From Kosmotoga arenicorallina S304 (GTDB lineage: Bacteria; Thermotogota; Thermotogae; Petrotogales; Kosmotogaceae): a stretch of 64,000 nt of DNA. Made by a program: the position numbers and the translations under genes. The notes beneath the pieces were generated by a model. The model saw nothing but the letters and a program-made list of their open reading frames with translations, made no database searches and was not told where the DNA came from. The stretch spans positions 186,001 through 250,000 of the forward strand of contig NZ_JFHK01000004.1 in the NCBI RefSeq assembly GCF_001636545.1, given 5' to 3'. The first letter of the stretch is position 1, and each line of letters opens with the position of its first letter. Below are positions 9,216-18,431 of the stretch, in pieces.

Positions 9216-10757
9216 ATGAAGCGTCAATTTCAAAGGGTCTCTGAACTAATGTGGTGGATTAGGGAGTTCTCAAGGTTGCACCTTGGCAGCGAAGTCGAAG
9301 TCGTCGGCGAGGTGCGAAACGCCAGAATAAACAGAAGGGGCGTGCTTGATCTGGAGCTTGTAGAAAGCTCCAAGACAAGGTCAGGCAATTACACATACAG
9401 GCTGAACTGCCAGCTCGCCGACCCCAAATCTTTGCTGAAAAGTCTTAAAATACAAAGCCCCAAAGAGCTCGAAGGCCTTGAATATGCGCTCACAGGAAAT
9501 CTAAACTTCAGAGTTACCCAGAACCGGTACGTGCTGGAAGCATATGAAATACTTCCCTATGGAAAGGGGAGCATCGAAAAGCGCCGGAACTCCATATTGA
9601 AAGAGCTGGAAAAGGACGGGTTATATCCCGTGAAGAAACTTGCTTCCCTTTTTGAATTGAAAGAACCCATTACGAAAATCTCAGTCATCGCTTCCCCGGG
9701 GACAAGGGGGCTTACCGATTTTGTTGCCAGCTTGAGCCATTCTCCCCTGCTACCCGATATTTTATTTTACCCCACTGCTATGGAGGGTGCATCAGCAGCT
9801 GAGGAAATCTGCAAAGCCATTGAAAGCGCACAGGCGCAAGAAACAGGCATACAGCTAATAGTGATCCTGCGCGGAGGAGGCGCACAGGGAAGTCTTCTGT
9901 ATTTCGAGAATGAAAAGCTGGCAAGAACAGTTTGTTTATCAAAAATACCCGTAATTTCAGCGATCGGCCATACAGAAGACAAAACTCTGCTGGATTACGT
10001 TGCCAGCCTATCCCTTGAAACCCCCACCTCCGCAGGCAGAGAAATTGCTGAAACAAACCTCAGGTATCTCGAAAATCTCGAAAGAAGTGCTGAAGCTTTT
10101 TTCAGTTCTTTCATGGAAATCATCGAAAAATGCAACAGTGCCCTGAACCAAGATGTTGAACTTCTTACCGCTTACAGGGTTGGCCGCTATCTCTCAAGCT
10201 ATAAAAGGGAAGTAGATCTCCAGACCAAACGGCTGCTAAGCTCGATTTCAGCATACAGCCACGAAAGCGAAAAGGCACTAAAGGGAGGCTACAAAGAACT
10301 ATCTTCAAAGCTCTCTCAAATTTTTCGAGGAAAACGTTCTTTGACAGCAACTGAAACGGAGGGCATCTTTACAATAGGCAAAAAGATTGAAAAAAGGTTG
10401 AGCTTATTTGAAACAGCAATTCGAGAAGTTCAACCACCCATTTCTGCTTTTCTGGATAAACGAAAGGAAGAATTCAAAGAAAGCATTCACAGATTGACAT
10501 CAGCCGCTGATTATATCTTCAACCTTGCTCAACAGCATAGCAGAGAATACACTGCAAAGATACGGTCCATAAACCCTCTACATTCTCTCCTGAAAGGCGG
10601 TGCAATCGCCACTGATGCTTTGGGGAAGCCCCTTGTCACCATCGAGCAGGTGGAAAGGGGAGATGAGTTAAAACTCAGAATAACAGATGGCATCATATTG
10701 TCCGAAGTTAAGGAAAAACAACCTCTGGCAAAGAAGTTAAAGGAAGGGGTGAAATAA
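9216..10757 (+). CDS. xseA: Exodeoxyribonuclease VII large subunit
   Basis: 513 residues. There is an N-terminal OB-fold (VEVVGEVRNARIN...), then the nuclease core with ASPGTRGLTDFVASL, ILRGGGAQGSLLYFENEKLAR and PVISAIGHTEDKTLLDYVASLSLETPTSAG, the characteristic XseA text. A long coiled-coil helix follows. The usual GGGS.EDL is here GGGAQGSL, and TPTAAAE is TPTSAGREIAE, conservative family drift. With XseB it degrades single-stranded DNA from both ends. It starts at ATG after AAGGGGGAA, and the xseB start codon follows its stop directly. Confidence 0.93.
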   Translation: MKRQFQRVSELMWWIREFSRLHLGSEVEVVGEVRNARINRRGVLDLELVESSKTRSGNYTYRLNCQLADPKSLLKSLKIQSPKELEGLEYALTGNLNFRVTQNRYVLEAYEILPYGKGSIEKRRNSILKELEKDGLYPVKKLASLFELKEPITKISVIASPGTRGLTDFVASLSHSPLLPDILFYPTAMEGASAAEEICKAIESAQAQETGIQLIVILRGGGAQGSLLYFENEKLARTVCLSKIPVISAIGHTEDKTLLDYVASLSLETPTSAGREIAETNLRYLENLERSAEAFFSSFMEIIEKCNSALNQDVELLTAYRVGRYLSSYKREVDLQTKRLLSSISAYSHESEKALKGGYKELSSKLSQIFRGKRSLTATETEGIFTIGKKIEKRLSLFETAIREVQPPISAFLDKRKEEFKESIHRLTSAADYIFNLAQQHSREYTAKIRSINPLHSLLKGGAIATDALGKPLVTIEQVERGDELKLRITDGIILSEVKEKQPLAKKLKEGVK

Positions 10758-11045
10758 ATGGAACTACCAGCATTTGAAAGTCTTGAAGAACTGGGGGCTT
10801 TTCTGGAAACACTCACAGAAGATAGGATAAAAGAGCTGAAATTCGCCCAGGCAATGGAGCTCGTGGATGCCATATCGAAGTTCTTTGATGAGCAGGGAGA
10901 CGAGATAGATATTGAAGACGCCCTCGGGCTCTATGAAAAGGGAATGGACCTTCTCATGCACTGCCGTGAAAAACTCGCCGTGGTTCAGAATAAGAAAGAG
11001 GAGATAGATAGAAAATACAAAGAATTGTTGAAAAACTCGGATTGA
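10758..11045 (+). CDS. xseB: Exodeoxyribonuclease VII small subunit
   Basis: 95 residues, a helical protein of the right length. The pattern LGLYEKGMDLLMHCREKLAVVQNKKEEI corresponds to the XseB core (typically 'YE+G+.L...C...L..A+.+I'). It begins on the base after the xseA stop, with AAGGGGTG inside the end of xseA, so translation is coupled. Several XseB copies bind the XseA coiled coil to form the active nuclease. The N-terminal ~35 acidic residues are somewhat longer than in short homologues. Confidence 0.9.
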   Translation: MELPAFESLEELGAFLETLTEDRIKELKFAQAMELVDAISKFFDEQGDEIDIEDALGLYEKGMDLLMHCREKLAVVQNKKEEIDRKYKELLKNSD

Positions 11046-11059
11046 CATTCTTGAAGGCA

Positions 11060-11090
11060 AAAAGGGTCCCCGAGAGGTGACCCTTTTATT
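11060..11090 (+). terminator. Terminator after xseAB
   Basis: The stem AAAAGGGTC (11060-11068) / GACCCTTTT (11079-11087) has a 10-nt loop and is followed by ATTG. Symmetric A and T flanks mean it could also stop minus-strand transcription coming from miaB. Confidence 0.75.
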
Positions 11091-11141
11091 GTTCATTTTG
11101 CTCAGAATCTTGGAGAATGGCTGAGTGATTTACTGAAGAAT

Positions 11142-12467
11142 TTATTCAGTCTCAGTTAATAATTCTTTTGTTATTACGGATCCATACAAAGGACCGGCAG
11201 TGACCGTTTCAATCTTAACATTCAACTTCTCCCCGATGAGTTCTTTGGGGCCTTCAAAAATCACGATCTTGTTGTTTATGGTTCGGCCATAAAGTTTGCC
11301 GTCTTTGAGAGTATCCTCGACAATAACCTGTAATTCTTTTGATTTATAAGCTTCGTTTATTTCCCTGTTAATACGTTTTTGGAGCTCAAGAAGTTCATTC
11401 AGCCTTTTTACTTTTATTTCGTGTGGCACATCATCTTTGAAGTACTTGGCTGAAACCGTTCCTTCACGCGGAGAATACATGGCAAGGTTTACCCTTTCAA
11501 AACGCACTGTTTCAATTAGTTCCTTCGTTTCAAGGTAATCCTCTTCGGTTTCGCCAGGGAAGCCTACTATTATATCTGTGCTGATAGAGGCGTCCGGTAT
11601 TTCAGTTCTTATCCTTTCGATGAGTGTTAGAAATTCTTCCTTTGAATATCCTCTGTTCATGGCCTTTAATATTTTGTTGCTGCCTGACTGCACGGGCAGG
11701 TGAATAGACCTTGATACCCTATCTGAAGACGCTATAACTCCTATCAGCTCGTCGCTGAAATCCTTCGGATAAGAGGTGAGGTACCAGATTCTTTCGATTT
11801 TGGGGATTTCAAGGGTTTTCCTTATGAGAGCAGCCAGAGAACTGCCGTCTTTTCTATCTTTTCCATAGGAATCGACGTTCTGTCCCAGATAGGTTATCTC
11901 GCGATAACCTTTTTCTGCAAGGATTTTTACTTCTTTCAGGATATCGTCCATGGGGCGGCTCTTTTCTCTGCCCCGGGTATATGGAACTATACAATAGGAG
12001 CAGAATTTGTTACAGCCGTATATTATGGTCACCCAGGCATGGTGATTGCTTGTGTGGTGCCTTGGTGTTGACCAATTGATTTTATCAAGATGATCGGACA
12101 TATCGAGGAATTTTTCACCCTTTGCTGCCCTTTCAAGAAATTCTGCAATCTTGGCAATGCTTCTTGTTCCCATAACGAAGTTCACTTCATCCCTATCAAG
12201 GAGCTTTTCCTTCTCCTTTTCCGCCACGCAACCGGCGACACCTACAATTAAAGCTCTGTTCTTTTTCTTAAGAGCTTTTAGTCTTCCAAGCTTTCCGTAG
12301 AGCTTTTTTTCGGCTTTTTCCCTGACAGCACAGGTATTGACAATAACAGCATTGGCTTCCTCTTCATTTTCCACTATTTCATGTCCGGCTTTTATCAAAA
12401 GGCCAGCCATTGTTTCAGTATCGTTGACGTTCATCTGGCAGCCGTAGGTCTTAAAAGCTACTTTCAA
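11142..12467 (-). CDS. miaB: tRNA-2-methylthio-N6-dimethylallyladenosine synthase
   Basis: 441 residues from the chosen start. The N-terminal UPF0004 domain shows [24 protein letters not shown] and AGCVAEKE (three cysteines for the auxiliary cluster). The radical SAM core has [22 protein letters not shown] with CxxxCxxC, and a C-terminal TRAM domain ends in GPLYGSVI. It methylthiolates i6A37 of tRNAs. The longest frame begins at a GTG that is part of the Shine-Dalgarno AAAGGTGATT; the TTG at 12465-12467, seven bases later, gives [11 protein letters not shown] as in homologues and is preferred. Confidence 0.94.
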   Translation of the reverse strand: MKVAFKTYGCQMNVNDTETMAGLLIKAGHEIVENEEEANAVIVNTCAVREKAEKKLYGKLGRLKALKKKNRALIVGVAGCVAEKEKEKLLDRDEVNFVMGTRSIAKIAEFLERAAKGEKFLDMSDHLDKINWSTPRHHTSNHHAWVTIIYGCNKFCSYCIVPYTRGREKSRPMDDILKEVKILAEKGYREITYLGQNVDSYGKDRKDGSSLAALIRKTLEIPKIERIWYLTSYPKDFSDELIGVIASSDRVSRSIHLPVQSGSNKILKAMNRGYSKEEFLTLIERIRTEIPDASISTDIIVGFPGETEEDYLETKELIETVRFERVNLAMYSPREGTVSAKYFKDDVPHEIKVKRLNELLELQKRINREINEAYKSKELQVIVEDTLKDGKLYGRTINNKIVIFEGPKELIGEKLNVKIETVTAGPLYGSVITKELLTETE

Positions 12468-12483
12468 ATCAATCACCTTTCTT

Positions 12484-12511
12484 CAAAAAAGCGACGGCTT
12501 TAGCCGTCGCT
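12484..12511 (-). terminator. Terminator after rpsB
   Basis: A perfect 9-bp stem AGCGACGGC / GCCGTCGCT with a TTTA (minus: TAAA) loop is followed on the minus strand by six T. It separates rpsB from miaB. Confidence 0.88.
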
Positions 12512-12531
12512 CAGGTTTTATTGGAAAACAA

Positions 12532-13359
12532 TTAAAGTTCTTCTTCAGAATCTTTTTTCTCTCCGGCAGGAACTTCTTCTTTAGCAGCGGGTACTTCTTC
12601 AACAGTTTTGGGTTCTTCGGAACTTCCTTCTTCTACCACATTTACAGGTACTGTCTCTTCTTCATCAGCAACATTCATGCCTTCTCTGCCTTCGAGTATA
12701 GCATTTGCTATGGTCTGTGTGATGAGTTTTATGGCCCTTATGGCATCGTCGTTCCCGGGGACTAAATAGTCAAGGACGTCCGGATTGGCATTGGTATCGG
12801 CTATGCCGATAACGGTAATTCCCAGCTTGTTCGCTTCCTTAACTGCAATTTCCTCTTTTTTAGGATCAACTACAAAAATGACATCCGGTATGCGGGCCAT
12901 ATCCTTGACACCGTCCAGGTTCTTTCTGAGTTTGTCGAGTTTCTTTCTGATGACGCTCTGCTCTTTTTTGGGTAATTTATCGAGTTCGCCGGTCTCTTCC
13001 ATTTCTTCGTATTGTTTCAACACTTCAATTCGCTTTTTTATCGTCACAAAGTTTGTAAGCAGCCCGCCAAGCCAGCGGTTGTTAACATAGTATGCTCCGC
13101 AGCGTTTCGCTTCATCGGCGACAATCTGCTGTGCCTGACGCTTGGTTCCAACAAAAAGAAATTCTGCTCCTTCTGATGCTCTCAATTTCACGTAGTCATA
13201 TACCTCTTCGACCATCTTCAGGGTCTTTTGAAGGTCAATGATGAAGATTCCTTTTCTTTCGCCATAGATATATGGCTTCATTCTGGGATCCCATCTTCTG
13301 GTTCTGTGACCAAAATGCACGCCTGCTTCCAGTAGCTGTTTCATGCTAATTACCGACAC
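12532..13359 (-). CDS. rpsB: 30S ribosomal protein S2
   Basis: S2 family throughout: [41 protein letters not shown], then [10 protein letters not shown] and the [24 protein letters not shown] segment. The C-terminal ~50 residues are an acidic low-complexity tail ([17 protein letters not shown]...). The Shine-Dalgarno GGAGGT at 13367-13372 overlaps the first in-frame GTG, so the GTG at 13357-13359, seven bases downstream, is used; it yields [13 protein letters not shown], the usual S2 start. The usual partner tsf does not follow; a terminator does. A structured leader precedes it. Confidence 0.96.
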   Translation of the reverse strand: MSVISMKQLLEAGVHFGHRTRRWDPRMKPYIYGERKGIFIIDLQKTLKMVEEVYDYVKLRASEGAEFLFVGTKRQAQQIVADEAKRCGAYYVNNRWLGGLLTNFVTIKKRIEVLKQYEEMEETGELDKLPKKEQSVIRKKLDKLRKNLDGVKDMARIPDVIFVVDPKKEEIAVKEANKLGITVIGIADTNANPDVLDYLVPGNDDAIRAIKLITQTIANAILEGREGMNVADEEETVPVNVVEEGSSEEPKTVEEVPAAKEEVPAGEKKDSEEEL

Positions 13360-13390
13360 AACATACACCTCCAGATTTGGTTTTTTCCTC

Positions 13391-13431
13391 CGGGAACCAC
13401 CGGTCGACCCGTGAGGGGCACCGTGACCGGT
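13391..13431 (-). promoter_or_regulatory. Candidate structured 5' leader of rpsB
   Basis: On the minus strand ACCGGTC (13425-13431) and GACCGGT (13399-13405) form a perfect 7-bp outer stem enclosing a C-rich/G-rich inner part (CCCC...GGG) about 25 bases before the rpsB ribosome site. Ribosomal protein genes often carry autoregulatory leaders; that this one binds S2 is inference only. Confidence 0.35.
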
Positions 13432-13462
13432 TTGTATAATCCCGTGCGTTTTGCGGTTATTT

Positions 13463-13807
13463 TCAGAGGAGCTCCTCCACTGTGTAGCGCTTCGCGTTCA
13501 GCCAGAGGTCTTCCAGGGAATAGAAATCCCTCCCTTTTTCGCTGAACAGGTGAACAATGAAATGCCCTCCGTCAATAACCATCCAATCATAACCTCTACC
13601 TTTATCGTAATAAATTACAGGAAGATTATTTTTTTCTAATAACTCCAGCACAGCATCTCTCAAAGCTTCCATATGTGGTTCGGAATTGGCCGTGGCGATT
13701 ATGAAATAACTTGTGAGGTTTGAAACCTCGGCAACATCCAGTACCACAATATCTCTGGCATCTTTTTTATCTATAACCCGAAGAATTTCTCTAATGAAAT
13801 TTTCCAA
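13463..13807 (-). CDS. rsfS: Ribosomal silencing factor RsfS
   Basis: 114 residues; RsfS/YbeB/Iojap family. The text [31 protein letters not shown] and [36 protein letters not shown] is diagnostic. It binds L14 and blocks subunit joining in starvation. The Shine-Dalgarno AGGAGG touches the first in-frame GTG, so the TTG two codons later (13805-13807; [11 protein letters not shown]) is a better start. It lies 15 bases downstream of glmS in the same direction. Confidence 0.93.
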   Translation of the reverse strand: MENFIREILRVIDKKDARDIVVLDVAEVSNLTSYFIIATANSEPHMEALRDAVLELLEKNNLPVIYYDKGRGYDWMVIDGGHFIVHLFSEKGRDFYSLEDLWLNAKRYTVEELL

Positions 13808-13822
13808 CTTCACACCTCCTGT

Positions 13823-15646
13823 TTATTCAACGGTTACGCTTTTTGCCAGGTTTCTGGGCTTATCCGGGTCGTTCCCCCTGAGTACGGCGGCATGATACGC
13901 AAAAAGCTGTAAATAAGGCGACATAACCAGAGGGTAAAGCACCTCGGATACGCGGGGAACTTCTATCCTGCTGTTGACAATCCTTCCTATCTCCTGATCT
14001 CCCTCTGTACATATGGCGACAACCCTTGCGTTTCTTGCTCTGGTTTCCATGATATTTGAAAGCACTTTGGCTTTCAATCCGTCGTCTGGCACAATTGCAA
14101 AAACGGGAAATTCTTTATCTAAAAGGGCAATAGGCCCATGTTTTAATTCTCCAGCCTGATAAGCGCTCGCGTGTATATAGCTTATCTCTTTGAGCTTAAG
14201 GGCACCTTCCATTGCCGTGGGATATCCATAACCTCTCCCTATATACATAAAGTGTCTGTACTGGTAATATTCCTTTGCGAGCTGAACAATGGATTCATTA
14301 ATCGTGGATAAGGTACTTTCAAAGACTGTAGGCATTCCTTCCAGCTCATTAATAATCTGTATTACTCGATCGTCATCCTGCCTTATCTGGCTGAAATACG
14401 CTCCTATTATATACAGAACCGCAAGCTGTGATACATAGGTTTTTGTTGCAGCCACACCAATTTCAGGTCCTGCATTAAGATATACCACCACGTCGCTTTC
14501 TCTGGCAAGCGTAGAACCGACTACATTTGTAACGGCTACAACAGTTCCTCCCTGGGCCTTCACCTTTCTTATGCCTTCAAGGGTATCCGCGGTCTCCCCT
14601 GATTGGGATATGGCAATTACAACGGTGGAATTATCTATATGTATATTCCTGTATCTGAATTCAGAAGCGACATCGATTTCGACACTTATTGATGCGTGAT
14701 CCTCCAGAAAACGTTTTAACACAAGCCCTGCGTGATAACTCGTGCCACAGGCCACGATCTGTATGTTCCTTGCGGATTTGATCCGGGACTGGACGCTCTC
14801 CATTTCAGGAAGATGGGCTTTCCCATTCTTGATGCGGCCCGCAAGGGCATTTCTGAGAACTTCTGGCTCTTCAAAGATCTCCTTCAGCATGAAATGGGGA
14901 AAACCACCCTTTTCAGCTGATTTCTCACTCCAGTTTATGTGCGTGACAGGTCTTTTCACGGTGCTGCCATCAACTCTTGAAATTTCCAGCTTGCCCGGAG
15001 CCAGTAGAACAACGTCTCCATCTTCGATGAAGTATACATCCCTTATATATTTGAGCAAGGGTGTAACATCAGAAGCAAGAAAGGCTTCGCTTTCGGTAAA
15101 ACCTACAACAAGGGGGCTTCCCTTCCTGGCAGCTACTATCATGTCCGGGTTGTCGGCATGCACCACCGCTATTGCATAGGCCCCTTCAAGATCAACGAGG
15201 GCATGCCTTATCGCAGAAGGCAAGTCTCCTTCATAATGCTCCTCAACAAGGTGAGCAATGACTTCTGTATCGGTTTCAGAATGGAATTTGTGACCCGAAT
15301 TAATGAGCTTTTTCCTCAGCTCTGAGTGGTTTTCTATTATACCGTTATGGACGACGGCAATTTTCCCCTTGCAATCAGTGTGAGGATGGGCGTTTGCACC
15401 TGTTGGGGCGCCATGTGTCGCCCAGCGTGTGTGGGCAATACCAGCTGTTATTGTGGATTTCATAAAAGGTGCAAGCTCTTCTTTAAGGTTAGCAATTTTT
15501 CCGACAGTTTTATGAACATTTACCCTTTGCTTTTCAGGAAAAGCAATGCCAGCAGAATCATACCCCCTGTATTCGAGCTTTTCGAGTCCTTCGATGAGGC
15601 TTTCTATTTTCACTCCCTCACCAACCATTCCAACAATGCCACACAC
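13823..15646 (-). CDS. glmS: Glutamine--fructose-6-phosphate aminotransferase (isomerizing)
   Basis: 607 residues. The start MCGIVGMVG exposes the catalytic Cys2 of the N-terminal glutaminase; HTRWATHGAPTGANAHPH and NGIIENHSELR follow. Two SIS sugar-isomerase domains carry CGTSYHAG, SQSGETADTLEG and the C-terminal DPDKPRNLAKSVTVE. It makes glucosamine-6-phosphate for peptidoglycan and lipid sugars in the cytoplasm. It starts at GTG two bases after the plsX stop. No ribozyme-like leader is possible at this spacing, so control would come from the operon promoter. Confidence 0.97.
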   Translation of the reverse strand: MCGIVGMVGEGVKIESLIEGLEKLEYRGYDSAGIAFPEKQRVNVHKTVGKIANLKEELAPFMKSTITAGIAHTRWATHGAPTGANAHPHTDCKGKIAVVHNGIIENHSELRKKLINSGHKFHSETDTEVIAHLVEEHYEGDLPSAIRHALVDLEGAYAIAVVHADNPDMIVAARKGSPLVVGFTESEAFLASDVTPLLKYIRDVYFIEDGDVVLLAPGKLEISRVDGSTVKRPVTHINWSEKSAEKGGFPHFMLKEIFEEPEVLRNALAGRIKNGKAHLPEMESVQSRIKSARNIQIVACGTSYHAGLVLKRFLEDHASISVEIDVASEFRYRNIHIDNSTVVIAISQSGETADTLEGIRKVKAQGGTVVAVTNVVGSTLARESDVVVYLNAGPEIGVAATKTYVSQLAVLYIIGAYFSQIRQDDDRVIQIINELEGMPTVFESTLSTINESIVQLAKEYYQYRHFMYIGRGYGYPTAMEGALKLKEISYIHASAYQAGELKHGPIALLDKEFPVFAIVPDDGLKAKVLSNIMETRARNARVVAICTEGDQEIGRIVNSRIEVPRVSEVLYPLVMSPYLQLFAYHAAVLRGNDPDKPRNLAKSVTVE

Positions 15647-15648
15647 TG

Positions 15649-16653
15649 TTAGTTCCCCCCAAATTCTTTTTGAAGCTTATCAACCAGTTTACCTTTGACA
15701 CCTTCGTGAGCAACCTTTATAGCATTTTTAATTGCGAGCGTATTTGAATTTCCATGGGCCTTTGTAACCACACCCTTTACGCCAAGTACAAAAGCTCCCC
15801 CATATTCGCTCGGGTCAAGGGTTTTTTTAAGCCTGTTAAAAGCGCCTTTCAGCAAGAGTCCTCCCAGGATTCCCGCAAATCCGGAGGCTTTGATCTGGGA
15901 TTTAAGGACATCACCGATAAACTTTGCTGCTCCCTCAATAGCTTTCATGGCGACATTTCCTTTGAAGCCGTCTGTAACCACCACATCCACATCGCCATAC
16001 AATATATCCCGGCCTTCCACATTCCCGCAGAAACTGTCCCCGAGAGTTTCCTTTAGCATTTCAAAAGCGGCCTTTGTATCCTTTGTGCCTTTTTCTTCTT
16101 CTTCGCCAACATTCAGAAGCCCCACCTTCGGTGAAGTCTTCCCCAGAAGCTTCGCGTAATGGAATCCCATTTTCCCAAAATCCCTGAGATGCTCAGGCCT
16201 TACTTCCACATTTGCGCCGCAATCCAGCAAGACCGTGAACCCTCTTTTACTGGGGATTGGAGTGGCAATTGCCCCGCGCTCAACGCCCTTGATCCTCCCA
16301 ACGACAAAAAGTGCAACTGCCAGTACCGCACCGGTGTTGCCTGCGGACACCATTGCATCGACTTTCCCTTCTTTGACAAGCTGTGCTGAGCGGTACAATG
16401 AAGTATCTTTTTTCCTCAATATTGCAGAAGGCTTTTCGGCCATACCAAAAATCTCGGGAGCATCAATAACATGCAGTTTTTCGTGGGTGAAGCCTCTATC
16501 GCGAAGGAGCTTTTTTATAACCTCTTCTTTCCCCACAAGGTACAGCTCAAGATCCAGGCGTTCTTCCTTCAAAATTGAAATGGCGCCGTCAATGTTGACA
16601 TCAGGCGCCAGATCTCCTCCAAAAACATCAAGAGCAATTTTAACTCCTGACAT
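15649..16653 (-). CDS. plsX: Phosphate acyltransferase PlsX
   Basis: 334 residues. It opens with VKIALDVFGGDLAPDVNIDGA (family: IA.DAMGGD.AP), then VSAGNTGAVLAVALFVVGRIKGVERGAIATPIPS and VVTDGFKGNVAMKAIEGAAKF, all PlsX hallmarks. The usual DAMGGD is DVFGGD here. It makes acyl-phosphate from acyl-ACP for phosphatidic acid synthesis. The order DUF177-rpmF-plsX is the standard bacterial arrangement, here continued by glmS instead of fabH. Confidence 0.95.
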   Translation of the reverse strand: MSGVKIALDVFGGDLAPDVNIDGAISILKEERLDLELYLVGKEEVIKKLLRDRGFTHEKLHVIDAPEIFGMAEKPSAILRKKDTSLYRSAQLVKEGKVDAMVSAGNTGAVLAVALFVVGRIKGVERGAIATPIPSKRGFTVLLDCGANVEVRPEHLRDFGKMGFHYAKLLGKTSPKVGLLNVGEEEEKGTKDTKAAFEMLKETLGDSFCGNVEGRDILYGDVDVVVTDGFKGNVAMKAIEGAAKFIGDVLKSQIKASGFAGILGGLLLKGAFNRLKKTLDPSEYGGAFVLGVKGVVTKAHGNSNTLAIKNAIKVAHEGVKGKLVDKLQKEFGGN

Positions 16654-16655
16654 TG

Positions 16656-16838
16656 TTATTCACCTATTTCCAGAATCTGTTTTCCTCCATAATATCCACA
16701 GTGCAAACAGACTCTGTGGGGTTCTTTGGGTTCGCCGCAATTTGGGCACACCGAAACGGTAACTTTGATTGGGCGGTAATTCTTTGCTCTTCTGTGGTGT
16801 GATCTACTCCTCGAGCTCTTTTGTTTGGGCTCTGCCAT
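16656..16838 (-). CDS. rpmF: 50S ribosomal protein L32
   Basis: 60 residues. It is basic, with SRSRSHHRRAKNY and a zinc-ribbon made by CPNC and CLHC. The ATG follows GGAGGGATAATC; the stop is 2 bases before plsX. It is the zinc-binding version of L32, so there may be a zinc-free paralogue elsewhere, but none is in this window. Confidence 0.96.
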   Translation of the reverse strand: MAEPKQKSSRSRSHHRRAKNYRPIKVTVSVCPNCGEPKEPHRVCLHCGYYGGKQILEIGE

Positions 16839-16857
16839 GATTATCCCTCCTAAGCAT

Positions 16858-17406
16858 TCATTGGTCTTTTGATATATTCTCTTTTAAATTATACAACAAA
16901 GAATGCCACTTATCCTGTGGCTCTTTGGGTGTTTCGCAATGATGTTGTGGATTTTCGTTCAGATCCATTCCACAAACCGGACAAAGTCCTTTGCAGTCAT
17001 TTGAACAAAGGATTTTTTGTGGAATCTCAACAATTATAGCCTCTATTACCCTCTCTGACAAGTCCAGTATATCCCCTGAAAGAAGGAACATGTTGTCAAG
17101 CTCGCCAGCGGGCCCACTCTTGTTCCTGTCAAGGAATTTACCCTGGCTGACGTAAAGAGCTTCTATGATACCATCAACAGGAAGCCTGACAGACTTCAAA
17201 CACCGGGAGCATTTCTCAACCACTGTGGTGTTCACATTTCCCGAGACAATAATGGAATCTTTCTCCTTATATAAAACCAGCTCAATGGTGATGGGGCTAT
17301 AACATTCAATTTCTTCAAAGGGATTATCAATAGATAACACTATTTTTTTGGTGTCTTCAAAGGAATTTATATCCACAAGGAGCTCTCTAACAATTCTGTC
17401 CGACAT
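16858..17406 (-). CDS. DUF177 family protein (YceD-like, 23S rRNA accumulation)
   Basis: 182 residues. The position directly before rpmF and the cysteine pattern (CSRCLKSVRLPVDG in the middle; C-terminal CSNDCKGLCPVCGMDLN...H..C) are those of DUF177/YceD proteins, which help 23S rRNA accumulate in bacteria and plastids. The C-terminal cysteines suggest zinc binding. The ATG start follows GGAGG. It is the first gene of the minus-strand block that runs to rpsB. A possible promoter pair (TTGTAG ... GTATAA, minus strand near 17430-17455) is weak. Confidence 0.87.
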   Translation of the reverse strand: MSDRIVRELLVDINSFEDTKKIVLSIDNPFEEIECYSPITIELVLYKEKDSIIVSGNVNTTVVEKCSRCLKSVRLPVDGIIEALYVSQGKFLDRNKSGPAGELDNMFLLSGDILDLSERVIEAIIVEIPQKILCSNDCKGLCPVCGMDLNENPQHHCETPKEPQDKWHSLLYNLKENISKDQ

Positions 17407-17574
17407 TTTAACCTGCCTCCAAATGCTTATTGCTTATACTTCAGCGTGCAAATATTACTACAAGGTTATTTCATTAAGCATACACCTTTTTGAACAATAT
17501 AAAAACACAGATTAGCGGAGCGACGGCTGATGAAGCAAAGGCTAATTTGTTGCAGGTTGTTGGTTGTGCGTTGT

Positions 17575-17715
17575 ATGTGATTTGAGAAACCGAGATTCGG
17601 AGAACCGAGTTATAGTAACCGAAAATCCGAGAAGCCCAAATTCTTATTTTTCGCTTCTCACCTACTATTTCTGTCTTCATTCCCGGTTGTTTTATCTCTT
17701 TTTTGATTGCCTTCT
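17575..17715. repeat. Degenerate GAGAA/CCGAGA intergenic repeat, locus A
   Basis: Between 17583 and 17635 the motifs GAGAAACCGAG, GGAGAACCGAG and ATCCGAGAAG recur. From 17653 the complementary forms appear (CTTCTCACC, CTTCTCGTCTC). One strand of the right part reads ATAGTA-x3-GAGAAG, matching locus B at 60.6 kb. The right part overlaps the 3' end of the adjacent ABC ATPase gene. The rest of 17407-17657 is an ordinary spacer with the yceD upstream region. Confidence 0.55.
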
Positions 17716-18431
17716 CGTCTCTGGAAATGTTCCCAGGTCCTTTTTCGACCACCGCTCACGGTATCTTCAAGAAGTCCAATAAGCTCGTTTTGAAGAGAAA
17801 GGACTTCTGACAGGCTTCTGTTTAGAGGTGATCCACTTTTGATTATATGAAAATGTTTGAATTTATTGCCTGTAACAATTACCCTTGTTGACAGAAAAGC
17901 CGCTTCGAAGGGATCGTGAGTAACCATAACCGCTGTGCAGGAACTTTCCATCCATATTTTTCTTAGCATGTCAAGTAGCTTCATTCTTGTAACGATGTCA
18001 AGAGATGAAAAGGGTTCGTCCAGAAAGATTATTTCAGGGTCAAGAGCCAGGGCTCGAGCAAGGCAAACCCTCTTTATCATGCCTCCACTCAGCTGTGCCG
18101 GACGTTTTCTGGAGTGTTCTGCCATTCCCACTTTCTCAAGGGATATTTTCGCACGTTTTTCATCTGAAACGATTTTGACGTTGTAAAAGGCGTCTTTCCA
18201 TGGAATTAAACGGTCATCCTGAAACACAAAACCCTGTTTGGAGAATTTCCTGATTACGTTCCCTTTATCGGGTTTCAGGATACCGGAAAGAATTTTCAAG
18301 AGCGTTGTTTTGCCACAACCTGATTCACCAAGTATGCTCAGAAATTCCCCTCGCATCACTTCAATGGAGAAATCACCTATGATTTCAACGCCATTAAACT
18401 CTTTAGAAATACTCTTTGCTTCAACCAGCAT
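17658..18431 (-). CDS. ABC transporter ATP-binding protein (nitrate/sulfonate/thiamine-precursor type)
   Basis: 257 residues. Walker A GESGCGKT is at about 35-42, the Q-loop FVFQDDRLIPW follows, then the signature LSGGMIKRVCLARAL, Walker B IIFLDEPFSSLD and the H-loop VTHDPFEA. It is closest in style to SsuB/TauB/ThiZ. The last ~30 residues (RKRTWEHFQRREGNQKRDK...) are very charged and encoded by the degenerate repeat, so the natural end was probably near EDTVSGG and the frame now runs on into the repeat. It overlaps the permease gene upstream by 11 bases. Confidence 0.9.
   Translation of the reverse strand: MLVEAKSISKEFNGVEIIGDFSIEVMRGEFLSILGESGCGKTTLLKILSGILKPDKGNVIRKFSKQGFVFQDDRLIPWKDAFYNVKIVSDEKRAKISLEKVGMAEHSRKRPAQLSGGMIKRVCLARALALDPEIIFLDEPFSSLDIVTRMKLLDMLRKIWMESSCTAVMVTHDPFEAAFLSTRVIVTGNKFKHFHIIKSGSPLNRSLSEVLSLQNELIGLLEDTVSGGRKRTWEHFQRREGNQKRDKTTGNEDRNSR

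Noticed and set aside
15649-15700. glmS ribozyme
   Set aside because: glmS starts two bases after plsX; there is no leader to hold the ribozyme.
17474-17752. A 92-residue minus-strand frame over the repeat
   Set aside because: It spans the degenerate GAGAA repeat and overlaps the ABC ATPase end in another frame; composition is that of the repeat.
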